Part shown: positions 52,739 through 62,722 of the stretch, in pieces
Layout of the letters: each line of letters begins with the position of its first letter
Numbering within the stretch: position 1 is the first letter of the stretch
NCBI RefSeq assembly: GCF_000733855.1
Contig: NZ_JPOJ01000001.1
Span: forward strand, 930,001 to 994,000
Reading direction: 5' to 3'
DNA from: Methylomicrobium agile
Lineage (GTDB): Bacteria > Pseudomonadota > Gammaproteobacteria > Methylococcales > Methylomonadaceae
Length of the DNA stretch: 64,000 nt
The notes under the pieces: model-generated
Database searches by the model: none
Told to the model about the DNA's origin: nothing
Seen by the model: only the letters and a program-made list of their open reading frames with translations
Made by a program: the position numbers and the translations under genes

Positions 52739-54670
52739 ATGCCGCATTATTTCTACGACGGCAGGGATCTGCACGGGGCGCTGGAGAGCCATTACGACTA
52801 CGGTCTGGTCGTCTTGTCGATCGCGATCGCCGGCTTGGCCTCCTATGCGGCGTTGAGCGTCGCCGGCCGCATCCGCGCCGCCGATTCCCGCCACAAACAC
52901 CGCATCTGGCTGCTGGCCGGCTCGCTGACCATGGGCGGCGGCGTCTGGGCGATGCACTTCATCGCGATGCTGGCGCTGAAGCTGCCGATGGCGATCAGCT
53001 ACGACGTAAAGATCACGATCCTGTCCACCGCGCCGGTGGTGCTTTCCAGCGGAGTGATGCTGGAAGTGATCAGCCGTCCGAAAATCAGCAAATTGATCCT
53101 GCTGGCCAGCCTGTTGATGGGGCTGGGCATCGGCGCGATGCATTACATCGGCATGGCCGCGATGCAGGGGATTTCCCGCCGATTGGTCATGCTGTTCGAA
53201 CCCCGGCTGGCCGCGCTTTCGGTGCTGACGGCCGTGGTGCTGTCCGGCGTGGCGCTGTCGATCGATTTTATCGTGGAGCGTAATCCCAAAGGACGGCATA
53301 CCCTGGGGGCCAAGATCGGCGCCGCGCTGGTACTGGGCTTCGCCGTTTCCGGGATGCATTATTCGGGCATGGCGGCGACTTACTTTTTCGCCGGCGACGG
53401 CGCGCCGGCCGGAACGGCGAGCGCCTTGAACACGCCCGCCCTGGTATTCTGGGTGTCGTTCACCTCGGTGCTGATCGCGTCGCTGGCGATCTTCATCACG
53501 ATCGTCGACCGCCGGATCCAGCAGGCGACGTTCGAGGAAGCGGTCAGCCGCTTCCGGATGCGGGAGGCGATCGAAAGCATACCGGACGGATTTTGCCTGT
53601 TCGACACGGAAGACCGCCTGGTCGAATGCAACCAGCGCTACCGCGAAATCATGAATTTCGGAGTACCGATTGCGCCGGGCATGACATTCGAGGCGATCAT
53701 GCGCGGCGCGGTCCGGGCCGGCCTGATTGTAGTCGCCGAAGGGGAGGAGGCGTCATGGCTGGCCGAACGGATGGCGCGGCACCGCACGCCGCGCGAGAAC
53801 TTCGTCGAGCATTTCAGGGGCGACCGCTGGATGCGGGTCAGCGAGCGGCGGGTCTGGAATACCGGCACGGTCGCCATACGCACGGACATCACCGAACTGA
53901 AGCAGACCGAGATCGAATTGTCCAGAGCGATCGAGGAAGCGCAAAAGGCGCGCGCGGTCGCCGAAGAAGCCAACAACGCCAAAAGCGCCTTTCTGGCCAA
54001 CATGTCGCACGAGCTCAGGACGCCGATGAACGCGATCATCGGCTACAGCGAGATGCTGCTCGAAGAAGCCGGGCATGAGCTGTTTGCCGGCGACCTGTTG
54101 AAAATCCATGCTTCGGCAGTGCATTTGCTGGCCATCATCAACGAAATCCTCGACCTGTCCAAGATCGAAGCCGGCAAGATGGAGCTCTGCCTCGAAGAAA
54201 TCCATCTGCCTTCGGTGCTCGACGAAGTCGCGAGCACCGTGCGCCCGATCATCGACAAAAACACTAACACGCTGAGCATCCGCTGCCCCGATAACATGGC
54301 GCCCCTGCAGACCGATTTGATCAAATTGCGGCAGATCCTGCTGAATCTGCTCAGCAATGCGGGGAAATTCACCCATGCGGGCAAAATCGACTTCAGCGTG
54401 GCGGTGGACAGCGCCGAACCGGAGAAAGACTGGATCGTTTTTGCGGTGCGGGACACCGGCATCGGCATGAGCCGGGACCAGGTCGACAAGGTTTTCGCCC
54501 CTTTCACCCAGGCCGACAATTCGACCACGCGCCAGTACGGCGGCACCGGCCTGGGCCTCACGATCACGAAAAAATTCTGCGAAATGATGGGCGGCACGAT
54601 CAGCGTCGACAGCAAACCGGGAGCGGGCTCGCTGTTTGTCGTCAAACTGCCGCTGGCCATCGGCCGCTGA
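52739..54670 (+). CDS. MHYT-PAS sensor histidine kinase
   Basis: Membrane kinase of 643 residues. The N-terminal seven-helix MHYT domain has its three signature motifs AMHFIAM (72-77), AMHYIGM (134-139) and GMHYSGM (206-211); MHYT domains are proposed copper-bound sensors of O2, CO or NO. A PAS domain (about 265-380) precedes His[20 protein letters not shown] (His424) and an HATPase with [22 protein letters not shown] at 52739 lies after a GTG in frame. Co-transcribed with hoxX and the response regulators. Confidence 0.9.
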   Translation: MPHYFYDGRDLHGALESHYDYGLVVLSIAIAGLASYAALSVAGRIRAADSRHKHRIWLLAGSLTMGGGVWAMHFIAMLALKLPMAISYDVKITILSTAPVVLSSGVMLEVISRPKISKLILLASLLMGLGIGAMHYIGMAAMQGISRRLVMLFEPRLAALSVLTAVVLSGVALSIDFIVERNPKGRHTLGAKIGAALVLGFAVSGMHYSGMAATYFFAGDGAPAGTASALNTPALVFWVSFTSVLIASLAIFITIVDRRIQQATFEEAVSRFRMREAIESIPDGFCLFDTEDRLVECNQRYREIMNFGVPIAPGMTFEAIMRGAVRAGLIVVAEGEEASWLAERMARHRTPRENFVEHFRGDRWMRVSERRVWNTGTVAIRTDITELKQTEIELSRAIEEAQKARAVAEEANNAKSAFLANMSHELRTPMNAIIGYSEMLLEEAGHELFAGDLLKIHASAVHLLAIINEILDLSKIEAGKMELCLEEIHLPSVLDEVASTVRPIIDKNTNTLSIRCPDNMAPLQTDLIKLRQILLNLLSNAGKFTHAGKIDFSVAVDSAEPEKDWIVFAVRDTGIGMSRDQVDKVFAPFTQADNSTTRQYGGTGLGLTITKKFCEMMGGTISVDSKPGAGSLFVVKLPLAIGR

Positions 54671-54678
54671 GGGGAAAA

Positions 54679-55041
54679 ATGGCCAAAATCCTGCTCGTCG
54701 AGGACAACGAACTGAACCGCGACATGCTCTCAAGGCGGCTCGGCAAGCACGGTTTCGAAATCCTGATTGCGGTCAACGGCGAGGACAGTGTGGCAATCGC
54801 CAAAGCCTGCGAGCCCGACCTGATCCTGATGGACATGAGTCTGCCGGTGATGGACGGCTGGAAAGCAACCTCGCTGATCAAGGCCGATCCCCTGACCCGG
54901 CATATCCCGGTCATCGCGCTGACCGCGCACGCGATGGACGACGACCGGCAAAAGGCCCTGGCGGCCGGCTGCGACGACTACGATACCAAACCGATCGACC
55001 TCGTGCGGCTGCTCGCCAAAATCGGCCGGTTTGCAGGCTAA
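54679..55041 (+). CDS. Single-domain response regulator (CheY-like)
   Basis: A 120-residue stand-alone receiver: ILLVEDNELNRDML (acidic pair), LILMDMSLPVMDG (Asp52), VIALTAHAM (Thr) and DYDTKPID (Lys). No output domain, so it acts by phosphotransfer or protein contact. Starts 8 bases after the MHYT kinase with GAGGGG upstream; likely its first phosphate acceptor. Confidence 0.92.
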   Translation: MAKILLVEDNELNRDMLSRRLGKHGFEILIAVNGEDSVAIAKACEPDLILMDMSLPVMDGWKATSLIKADPLTRHIPVIALTAHAMDDDRQKALAAGCDDYDTKPIDLVRLLAKIGRFAG

Positions 55042-55056
55042 CGGAAGAAGACGACG

Positions 55057-56499
55057 ATGATCGACCCCAAGCTCCGCCATGAGCTGCTCAATGCCCTGAA
55101 CCGGATCATCGGCTATGCCGAGATGCTGATCGAAGAAGCGGCCGCCGAAAGCCGGCAGAAGCAATGCGACGATCTCGCCGTCATCCGCTGCGCGGCGCAA
55201 GGCGTGGCCCAACATCTAAAAGGCGCCTTTTCCGGCCGGCTTGCCGCCGATGCCGGTTGCGAGGAAGACTTTTTGCCCATATGCGCAACCAGCAGGAATC
55301 ACGTGCCTGCCGACGCCGGCAAGACCGAAGGCAGCCGGATTCTGGTGGTCGACGACGACCCCGATAACCGCGCCCATCTGTCACGGCTCCTGCATTCCCG
55401 GGGTTACCGGATCGCAACCGCCGACAACGGCGCCAACGCGCTGGCGCGCCTGGCCGATGAAAGCTTCGACCTGATCCTGCTCGACGTGATCATGCCTGAA
55501 ATGGACGGCATCACCGTCCTGGCCAGACTCAAGGCGGATAAAACGCTGGCCACCCTTCCGGTCATCCTGATTTCGGCCTGTACCGAAATGAACCAGGTAA
55601 TCCGGGGCATCGAACTGGGCGCGGAGGACTATCTGCCCAAACCGTTCAATTCGACCTTGCTGCATGCCCGCATCGGCGCAAGCCTCGAAAAGAAACGGCT
55701 GCGCGATCAGGAAATGCATCTTCTGAGCCAAGCCATGCTGGCGGAGGCCGCCCTGGACCGCCACCGGGCCCTGACCCAGGCGGTGGCCGGCATCGCGCAC
55801 GAAATCAATACGCCGCTCGGAATCGTACGGACCGCGCTCAGCGTGATCCAGAACCGCCTGTCGCAGCCGGCCATTGCCGCCTCGATCGGCACGGAACACG
55901 CCGAATCGCTGGAAGACATCCTGGAGGCGGCCGCCCTGATGGGCAAACATGTCGACCACACGCACCGGCTGATCGAAAACTTCAAAAAAATCGCGGTCGA
56001 TCAGATGGTCGAACAGCAGGAAACGGTCAATCTGCCGGAAACGGTACAGGATGCGGTCGACCTTTTCAAACTCAGTGCGCGGGAAGCCAAGCTCGAAATT
56101 TCGCTCGATGTTTCCGGAATCCGTCAGGCGCCGGAATGGCGCGGTTATCCGGGCTATCTCAGACAAATCCTGCTGAATTTTCTACAGAATATCGAACGCT
56201 ACGCTTATCCGGACGGAGGCGGAGGCAGGGTGGAGATTACCGTGAAGGACGGCATGGACGAAGAACGGCGTACACCGGTCTTCACGCTGAGCGTGCGCGA
56301 TTTCGGTACCGGCATCGACAGCGGACATCTTACCAAAATATTCGATCCTTTCTTTACGACAGGACGCGGGCGGGGCGGTACCGGTCTGGGGCTTGCGATC
56401 GTGAAGAATATGGTCACGATGGCGTTGCGGGGCAAGATATCCGTCGATTCCGAACCTCATAAAGGAACCTGCTTCACTGTCACGTTTCCAAAGCAGTAA
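55057..56499 (+). CDS. Hybrid protein: partial HisKA - receiver - histidine kinase
   Basis: A 480-residue soluble protein of unusual order. Residues 1-35 (RHELLNALNRIIGYAEMLIEEA, His8) look like a detached HisKA helix closely similar to that of the MHYT kinase; residues 93-215 are a receiver (VVDDDPDN, LLDVIMPEMDG, Asp143); then HisKA with AGIAHEINTPLGIV (His248) and an HATPase with RGGTGLGLAIVKNMV. It ends the hoxX operon, 15 bases after the CheY-like gene, and could be the terminal member of a phosphorelay. Confidence 0.88.
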   Translation: MIDPKLRHELLNALNRIIGYAEMLIEEAAAESRQKQCDDLAVIRCAAQGVAQHLKGAFSGRLAADAGCEEDFLPICATSRNHVPADAGKTEGSRILVVDDDPDNRAHLSRLLHSRGYRIATADNGANALARLADESFDLILLDVIMPEMDGITVLARLKADKTLATLPVILISACTEMNQVIRGIELGAEDYLPKPFNSTLLHARIGASLEKKRLRDQEMHLLSQAMLAEAALDRHRALTQAVAGIAHEINTPLGIVRTALSVIQNRLSQPAIAASIGTEHAESLEDILEAAALMGKHVDHTHRLIENFKKIAVDQMVEQQETVNLPETVQDAVDLFKLSAREAKLEISLDVSGIRQAPEWRGYPGYLRQILLNFLQNIERYAYPDGGGGRVEITVKDGMDEERRTPVFTLSVRDFGTGIDSGHLTKIFDPFFTTGRGRGGTGLGLAIVKNMVTMALRGKISVDSEPHKGTCFTVTFPKQ

Positions 56500-56607
56500 G
56501 GCGCGGGAGGTTCATGCCGATGAACGGCGAAATCACATAAACCCGCCTCGGGAACCGTTAAAATAGCGTCATGAAATGAATTAAAGACACTTGAAAAACG
56601 GCCATCC

Positions 56608-59316
56608 ATGTCCCACTCCCCGAAAAATCCTCCCAAAGCCTTCTGTTTTCAAGGGGAACGATTGCCGAAACTCCTGGAAACCCTCAAAACCTCTCCGCAA
56701 GGACTGACCTCCGAAAAGGCCCGGTCAAGGCTAAGCCGTTACGGCGAAAATCAAATCGTCTTCCACCGCACCCGCTCGCCCTGGCTGTTATTCTTCAATG
56801 AATTCAAAGCGCTGTTCCCGCTCTTGCTGCTGACTGCGGCGCTGCTGGCGTTCTGGGCCGACGGCTTAAATCCCGGGGAAGGCTATAACCTGATCGGCTG
56901 GGCCCTGAGCGGCGTCGTACTGCTCAATGCGGTCATGTCGTTCCTGCAAAATTACAAGGTCGAGAAACTGATGCTGTCATTTCTCGATTACATTCCCAAA
57001 TCGGTCAACGTTCTGCGCGACGGCAAATCCGTGCTGCGGGATGCAAAAGAACTGGTGCCCGGCGATATCCTGCTGGTTCAGGAAGGCGACAAAATTTCCG
57101 CTGACGGCGCGATCCTGGAATCGGCCCAACTGCGGGTCGATGAGTCGCTTCTCAGCGGCGAATCGCTCAGCGTCGAAAAACAGGCCGGTGAAGACAGGAT
57201 CGAAGCCGAACATTGCGCCTGGTCCGGAGCCACGGTCATCAAAGGCCATGCCCGCATTCTGGTTGTGAATACCGGTCGCAACACCCGAATCGGCGGCATT
57301 TCCGAATTGTCTCAACGCGTACAGGCCGATCTGACGCCCATGCAAAAGGAATTACGCAATTTTGTGCGTAAGATCACCTATTTGGCAATCACCTTCGGCG
57401 GCGTATTTTTCGGTATCGGTTTCCTGATCGGAGACAGCTTCTGGACCAACCTGGTTTTCGCGATCGGCATTATCGTGGCGAACGTCCCGGAGGGACTGCT
57501 GCCGACCGTCACGCTGGCCTTGACGCAAGCCTCGCTGCGAATGGCGAAACGCAACGCGGTCGTCAAAGACATCCTGTCGGTCGAAACGCTGGGCAGCACG
57601 TCGGTCATCTGCACCGACAAGACCGGCACGCTGACGCAGAACCGCCTGCACGTCGAAAAACTGTATATGGATTTCGAAGATTACGATGCCGATACGGTAA
57701 ACGGCCGGCTGCGCTACCGCACGGCGTGGACGATGCAGGAAATCATGGCGCTATGCAACGAGACCGTCATAACGCTCGACGAAGAGGGCAAGCCGACGTT
57801 CACCGGCGATCCGACCGAAATTGCGCTGGCGAGTTTCGTCGACCGCCAACACGGCTACGGCGCGATTCGCGGCCGCTACCGTCTCCGGCACAGCCGGCCT
57901 TTCGATGCGGCCCTGAAATTCATGACGGCCACGTATTCGACCTCGCGGAAAGCGTTGCTGCTCACCGCCAAAGGCGCTCCGGAAGTCATTCTCGAACGCT
58001 GTACGCAGATCTACAGCGAGGGACTCGTCCACCCGCTGCGCGCCGAGGCCAAACGCGGATTAACGGCGAAAGCGGACGAATATGCCGGACTCGGGCTGCG
58101 CGTATTGGCGTTCGCTTACGCGGTTGTCGAACACCCCGAAGACGTCCCCGAAAATCTGGTGTTCGTCGGGTTGGCCGGGCTGGTCGATCCGCCCCGCCCG
58201 GAAGTGCCGAATGCGGTTGCCGCCTGCCGCACCGCCGGCATCCGGATCATCGTGATCAGCGGCGATTCGGGCGAAACGGTAGCCTATATCGCCAAACGTC
58301 TGGGCATCGTCGACAACCCGAGCATCATTACGGGGAACCGGCTCGCCGGAATGTCCCCGGATGATTTGCTGGAGGCGCTGCGGAACGAACAAGTGGTGTT
58401 TGCGCGCACCGCGCCGGAACAAAAACTCGCCATTGTCGACGCGCTGAAAGCCATGGGAGAAGTCGTGGCGATGACCGGGGACGGCGTAAACGATTCTCCG
58501 GCGCTGAAACGTGCCGATATCGGGGTCGCCATGGGCAAAAAGGGCACCGATGTCGCCAAGGAAGCCTCGGATATCATTCTGCTCGACGATAACTTCGCAA
58601 CCATCGTCAAGGCCGTCGAGGAAGGGCGTACCGTGTATGAAAACATCAAGAAATTCATCACCTATATCCTGGCGAGCAACATTCCGGAAGTCGTGCCGTA
58701 CATCGCTTACGTGTTGTTTCCGATTCCGCTCCCGATTACGGTGATCCAGATCCTCAGCATCGACCTGATCACCGACATGCTGCCGGCGATCGGCCTCGGC
58801 AACGAGCCCCCGGAAAGCGACATCATGCATCAGCCGCCCAGACGCGGCAACGAACCGCTGGTCAGCCTGAGGACCTTCATCCGCAGCTATGCCATCATCG
58901 GATCCGCCCAGGCCCTGCTGGCGTTCGTGGTATTTTTCACTCTCCTGTTCGACGGCGGATGGAGTTTCGGCAAGGTGATCGCGGAAAACGACCCGCTGTA
59001 TTTGCAGGCCTCCGGCGCATTTCTGACCACGATCATCTTCTGCCAGATCGGCAACGTCATGGCTTGCCGCACCAGCCGCCAAAGTGCTCTCGGCTCCCTG
59101 ACGCGCCTCAATCCCTGGATCATCTGCGGCATCCTCTTCGAATTGGCGTTTATCCTGGCGATTGTCTATTTGCCCGAGGCGCAGCTCTTTTTCAATACCG
59201 CACCGATCGCCCTTGCCTATTGGCTATGGATCGCGCCGGCCCCCTTCATCATTTTGGCGCTTGACGAAGCGCGTAAATGGCTGGGCCGGCATGGATGGCA
59301 CGGACTGGAAGTTTGA
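56608..59316 (+). CDS. P-type ATPase, Na,K-ATPase-like (P2) cation pump
   Basis: A 902-residue P2-type pump with phosphorylation site CTDKTGTLTQN (Asp337), TGES-like LSGES, ANVPEGLLPTVTLALTQ in M4, MTGDGVNDSPALK, and SNIPEVVPYIAYVL and IDLITDMLPAIGLG in M5/M6, the last with both acidic residues used by Na,K-ATPase. ESDIMHQPPR after M6 also matches the Na,K/H,K group (AESDIMKRQPR). Ten helices; full length. Substrate cation not proven. Followed by corA about 130 bases downstream. Confidence 0.9.
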   Translation: MSHSPKNPPKAFCFQGERLPKLLETLKTSPQGLTSEKARSRLSRYGENQIVFHRTRSPWLLFFNEFKALFPLLLLTAALLAFWADGLNPGEGYNLIGWALSGVVLLNAVMSFLQNYKVEKLMLSFLDYIPKSVNVLRDGKSVLRDAKELVPGDILLVQEGDKISADGAILESAQLRVDESLLSGESLSVEKQAGEDRIEAEHCAWSGATVIKGHARILVVNTGRNTRIGGISELSQRVQADLTPMQKELRNFVRKITYLAITFGGVFFGIGFLIGDSFWTNLVFAIGIIVANVPEGLLPTVTLALTQASLRMAKRNAVVKDILSVETLGSTSVICTDKTGTLTQNRLHVEKLYMDFEDYDADTVNGRLRYRTAWTMQEIMALCNETVITLDEEGKPTFTGDPTEIALASFVDRQHGYGAIRGRYRLRHSRPFDAALKFMTATYSTSRKALLLTAKGAPEVILERCTQIYSEGLVHPLRAEAKRGLTAKADEYAGLGLRVLAFAYAVVEHPEDVPENLVFVGLAGLVDPPRPEVPNAVAACRTAGIRIIVISGDSGETVAYIAKRLGIVDNPSIITGNRLAGMSPDDLLEALRNEQVVFARTAPEQKLAIVDALKAMGEVVAMTGDGVNDSPALKRADIGVAMGKKGTDVAKEASDIILLDDNFATIVKAVEEGRTVYENIKKFITYILASNIPEVVPYIAYVLFPIPLPITVIQILSIDLITDMLPAIGLGNEPPESDIMHQPPRRGNEPLVSLRTFIRSYAIIGSAQALLAFVVFFTLLFDGGWSFGKVIAENDPLYLQASGAFLTTIIFCQIGNVMACRTSRQSALGSLTRLNPWIICGILFELAFILAIVYLPEAQLFFNTAPIALAYWLWIAPAPFIILALDEARKWLGRHGWHGLEV

Positions 59317-59445
59317 CGGCTTCGGCCGGAACACTTCCACCGTCGAGAATCGTTCGGCATGACCTGCCGACGCAGACGCGGAATTCTAATGTTGGCCCAA
59401 CCACGTTATCATCATGCGAATCATTCATTAACAGGTACTGATGCT

Positions 59446-60465
59446 ATGCCAAACCCGCCTATAACTCCGGCATATTCCGAATATGAAGATGCGTCGATGA
59501 TCATGAACTGTGTCGCCTATAAATACGGTGCGCGGATCGGCACGATCAGCCTCGAAGAGATCAGCAATGTCCTGGCCGAAGAAGGAACTTTCGTCTGGGC
59601 GGGACTTCGCGAACCGGACAAAGCCTTGCTGCTGAAGATCCAGGAAGAATTCGGGCTGCACGAACTGGCCATCGAGGATGCCTGTACCGCGCACCAGCGC
59701 CCGAAGCTGGAAGAATACGGCGATTCCCTGTTCCTGGTCGTACAGACCGCTCAACTCAACGAGGAGGGTCGGTTGGCGTTGGGAGAAACCCATTTCTTTA
59801 TCGGGACGCGTTTCCTGGTTTCGGTGCGCCACTCTTCTACCCTGAGTTATGCGAAAGTACGAGAACGCTGCGAAAATCTGCCCGAAAAACTGGCCAAAGG
59901 ACCGGGTTTTGCGCTGTATGCGCTGATGGACTTCATCGTCGACCATTACCTGCCGGTGATGGAAGGCCTGGAAGAAAGACTGGAGCAACTGGAAGTGGGC
60001 ATTTTCAACAAGGCTTACCGCGACGAAACCTGTTCACAGCTTTTCGATCTCAAACGCGACCTGCTGCTGCTCCGTTCCGCGACCTTGCCCTGGCTGGATA
60101 TCTGCAGCGAATTGATGCGTTTTCACACCCATATTATCCCGAAAGATACGCGCTTTTATTTTCGCGATATTCGCGACCACGCACTGCGTATTCAGCACGC
60201 CGCCGACGGCATGCGCGAAATGCTGAACGATGCGATGCAGGTCTATCTGACGATGGCGACGGTGCGCCAGAACGAAGTGGTCAAACGGCTGGCCGGCTGG
60301 GGTGCGATTCTGGCGGTGCCGACGATGGTGTTCAGCCTGTACGGGATGAATTTCAGGCACATGCCCGAACTCGGCTGGGAGTTTGCCTATCCCGCCACGC
60401 TCGGCGTCGTGGTGATCGGCTGCATCTGGCTGTACCGCCGCCTCAAAAGCATCGGCTGGCTGTAA
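59446..60465 (+). CDS. corA: CorA-type Mg2+/Co2+ transporter
   Basis: A 339-residue CorA-family channel: large N-terminal cytoplasmic domain, long helix (about 190-270), two C-terminal transmembrane helices with the GMN signature (FSLYGMNFRHMPEL) after TM1. Pentameric passive Mg channel in known members. Start ATG at 59446 chosen; longer frame upstream is not family sequence. The paralog type (CorA versus ZntB) is not certain. Confidence 0.92.
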   Translation: MPNPPITPAYSEYEDASMIMNCVAYKYGARIGTISLEEISNVLAEEGTFVWAGLREPDKALLLKIQEEFGLHELAIEDACTAHQRPKLEEYGDSLFLVVQTAQLNEEGRLALGETHFFIGTRFLVSVRHSSTLSYAKVRERCENLPEKLAKGPGFALYALMDFIVDHYLPVMEGLEERLEQLEVGIFNKAYRDETCSQLFDLKRDLLLLRSATLPWLDICSELMRFHTHIIPKDTRFYFRDIRDHALRIQHAADGMREMLNDAMQVYLTMATVRQNEVVKRLAGWGAILAVPTMVFSLYGMNFRHMPELGWEFAYPATLGVVVIGCIWLYRRLKSIGWL

Positions 60466-60521
60466 AATTGCCGCCGCCTGCAAAAATCGATCCGTCCTCG
60501 AATTAAGGACGGCGAACGATA

Positions 60522-61253
60522 TTAGGGCTGGATATTGAAATACGGCGGCATTTTGTGGATGTAAGCCATATACATCGAATCGGCCATCGTCCACAACACG
60601 TCCAATTTGAATTGCAGAATCTTGATCATCCGCTCCTGCTGTTCGCGGGTTTTGTACCAGTCCAGCGTAATTTCGAGGCCGTGTTCGACATCGCGGCGGG
60701 CTTCGGTCAGGCGCTTGCGGAAGTAGATGTAGCCTTCCTTTTCGACCCAGGGATAATGCTCCGGCCAGTTGTCGAGGCGCTGCTGATGAATCTTCGGCGC
60801 GAACAGTTCGGTCAGCGAGGAACTGGCCGCTTCGTGCCATTCCGCATGGCGCGCAAAATTGACATAGGCATCGACCGCAAAACGCACGCCGGGCAGCACA
60901 TACTTTTCCGAAACGATGTCCTCGCGCGTCAGGCCGACCGCAAGGCCGAGCTGGATCCAGGCTTCGATGCCTCCCGGGTCGCCCGGGTGGCCGTCGTGGT
61001 CGAGAATGCGCTGAATCCATTTGGCGCGCGTTTCGCGGTCCGGACAGTTAGCCAGAATGTTCGCGTCCTTCAGCGGAATAGAGACCTGGTAATAATAGCG
61101 GTTCGCGACCCAGCCCTGGATCTGCTCGCGGGTCAGCTTGCCTTCGTTCATCAGGACATGGTACGGGTGATGGATGTGGTAGTACTTTTCCATGCCGCGC
61201 AATTCGGCTTCGAATGCCTGCCGGCTCCAGGGCTGCTTGTCGTTCTGGCTCAT
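60522..61253 (-). CDS. pqqC: Pyrroloquinoline-quinone synthase PqqC
   Basis: Cofactor-free oxidase that performs the last ring closure and eight-electron oxidation to PQQ. The 243-residue protein shows [40 protein letters not shown] and [20 protein letters not shown], diagnostic of PqqC. ATG at 61253 chosen; the longer frame upstream overlaps pqqB. pqqD and pqqE do not follow here, so the set is split. Confidence 0.95.
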   Translation of the reverse strand: MSQNDKQPWSRQAFEAELRGMEKYYHIHHPYHVLMNEGKLTREQIQGWVANRYYYQVSIPLKDANILANCPDRETRAKWIQRILDHDGHPGDPGGIEAWIQLGLAVGLTREDIVSEKYVLPGVRFAVDAYVNFARHAEWHEAASSSLTELFAPKIHQQRLDNWPEHYPWVEKEGYIYFRKRLTEARRDVEHGLEITLDWYKTREQQERMIKILQFKLDVLWTMADSMYMAYIHKMPPYFNIQP

Positions 61254-61263
61254 GTCGTCTCCG

Positions 61264-62175
61264 TTATAGATCGATTTCCAACCCGTCATACGCGACCTCG
61301 ATGCCGTTCGCATCGAGAATTTTGCGCTGTTCCGAATCCTCGTCCAGAATCGGATTGGTATTGTTGATATGGATCAAAATCTTGCGGGCCTCGCCGATGC
61401 CGTTCAGCACTTCGATCATGCCGCCTTCGCCGGACTGCGGCAAGTGGCCGATCTCCCGCGCCCTTTTGTGGCTGATCCGCTGCGCGCACATCTCGTCGTC
61501 GGTCCAGAAGGTGCCGTCGACCATCACGCAGGCGGCCGCCTGCATCGCTTCCAGTACATGCGGTTCGATTTCGCCGAGGCCCGGCGAATAAAACAGTTTT
61601 TTGCCGGTCGAAATTTGCTCGACGATCAGGCCGATGTTGTCGCCCTCGTGCGGGTCGTAACGGTGCGGCGAATAAGGCGGCGCCTTGCTTTTCAAAGCCT
61701 GCGTGTAAAAGCGCAGATCGTCGATGCCTGGAATCGTGAAGCTGCCGCCGTCGGTCGGCACCGGATGGTGATTGACCGTGCAATAATGCGAAAGCATGTT
61801 GAACACCGGAAAACCGGTGGTCAGGTCCTGACGGACCATCTCGGTGCAATAGATGTCCAGCGGCTTGCCTTCGCGCAGCATCAGAAGGCCCGTGGTATGG
61901 TCGATCTGGCTGTCGATCAGCAGAATCGCCTTGATGCCCGTATCGCGGACGCCTTGTTGCGGCTGAATCGCCGGAAACGCTTCGAGTTGCGCGCGAATAT
62001 CCGGCGAGGCATTGATCAGCAGCCAGTTACGGTTGTCGGTACCGACTGCAATCGAGGACTGGGTGCGGGCCTTGCCGTTCATTTCGCCGCGCCGGATCCT
62101 CCGGCAATTGTTGCAGTTGCAATTCCATTGCGGAAAACCGCCGCCGGCTCCGGCGCCGAGAACTCTGATTTTCAT
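61264..62175 (-). CDS. pqqB: PQQ biosynthesis protein PqqB
   Basis: Metallo-beta-lactamase-fold oxygenase that hydroxylates the PqqA-derived intermediate. The 303-residue protein starts [21 protein letters not shown] and has [28 protein letters not shown] and [19 protein letters not shown], standard for PqqB. pqqC starts 10 bases downstream. An attenuator-like hairpin lies between pqqA and pqqB. Confidence 0.96.
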   Translation of the reverse strand: MKIRVLGAGAGGGFPQWNCNCNNCRRIRRGEMNGKARTQSSIAVGTDNRNWLLINASPDIRAQLEAFPAIQPQQGVRDTGIKAILLIDSQIDHTTGLLMLREGKPLDIYCTEMVRQDLTTGFPVFNMLSHYCTVNHHPVPTDGGSFTIPGIDDLRFYTQALKSKAPPYSPHRYDPHEGDNIGLIVEQISTGKKLFYSPGLGEIEPHVLEAMQAAACVMVDGTFWTDDEMCAQRISHKRAREIGHLPQSGEGGMIEVLNGIGEARKILIHINNTNPILDEDSEQRKILDANGIEVAYDGLEIDL

Positions 62176-62242
62176 GAGGTAAGATGATCCTGCTCTTGCG
62201 TGAAAATGCTCATACTATAAGGGAATCCCGATCGTCAGGCAA

Positions 62243-62272
62243 AAAAAAGGGGACCTTGCGATCCCCTTTTTT
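62243..62272. terminator. Attenuator/terminator between pqqA and pqqB
   Basis: Perfect 11-bp stem AAAAAAGGGGA / TCCCCTTTTTT with an 8-base loop. Positioned after the pqqA stop, it would end most transcripts there, giving excess PqqA peptide over PqqB and PqqC enzymes. Confidence 0.9.
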
Positions 62273-62291
62273 GACCAGTTCTAACAGCCGA

Positions 62292-62366
62292 TTAACGGTT
62301 GTAGATATACATGGTGACTTCAAAACCGAAACGCAGATCGGTATAGCTTGGTGTTTCCCATTTCAT
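62292..62366 (-). CDS. pqqA: PQQ precursor peptide PqqA
   Basis: A 24-residue peptide, MKWETPSYTDLRFGFEVTMY then IYNR, whose conserved Glu and Tyr (in the ExxxY pattern EVTMY) are cross-linked by PqqE to build PQQ. Too short for ordinary ORF calling. GGAGG precedes its ATG. Divided from pqqB by a terminator. Supports quinoprotein dehydrogenase-based methanol oxidation. Confidence 0.96.
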   Translation of the reverse strand: MKWETPSYTDLRFGFEVTMYIYNR

Positions 62367-62426
62367 AGCAGTAACCTCCAGAAGTTATTTGTGTTTATGC
62401 CAGCTTGATCAAGTAAGCCAAGCCGA

Positions 62427-62456
62427 AGTATACGACGAATCTCCAGATCAACGCAA
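62427..62456 (-). promoter_or_regulatory. Putative pqqA promoter
   Basis: On the minus strand TTGCGT (62451-62456) and TATACT (62427-62432) are 18 bases apart, about 60 bases before the pqqA ATG. Confidence 0.5.
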
Positions 62457-62722
62457 CCTTATTGCCCGGTCCCGGACGCCGATCGTTTCAAGTCTTTCGC
62501 TCGATTTTCCCGGCCATTTTGTCAAGCTCTTGAGAAGACGCGCGAAAAGGCGACTAAGTTCCTTCGGTTTTTTGCCCGCCGCCGAGTTGCGCCTTGGAAA
62601 ATGAAGGCGCCAAAACCGCACAGAAAGAGTGGACTTACGGGTGTTTTTTTAATACGGAAAAGGGTATGATCTTTTTTCACCTGATTTTCGAATATAACTA
62701 AAAAAATTCATGAGGAGGCGAT
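62457..62722. other. Intergenic DNA between pqqA promoter and small membrane protein gene
   Basis: No gene is supported in this stretch. AT-rich DNA near 62640-62700 probably holds the promoter of the plus-strand small membrane protein gene. Confidence 0.4.

Noticed and set aside
52040-53359. 439-codon open frame antisense to the response regulator and MHYT kinase
   Set aside because: Both sense genes carry clear domains; the antisense product is H/R/Q-rich without motifs.
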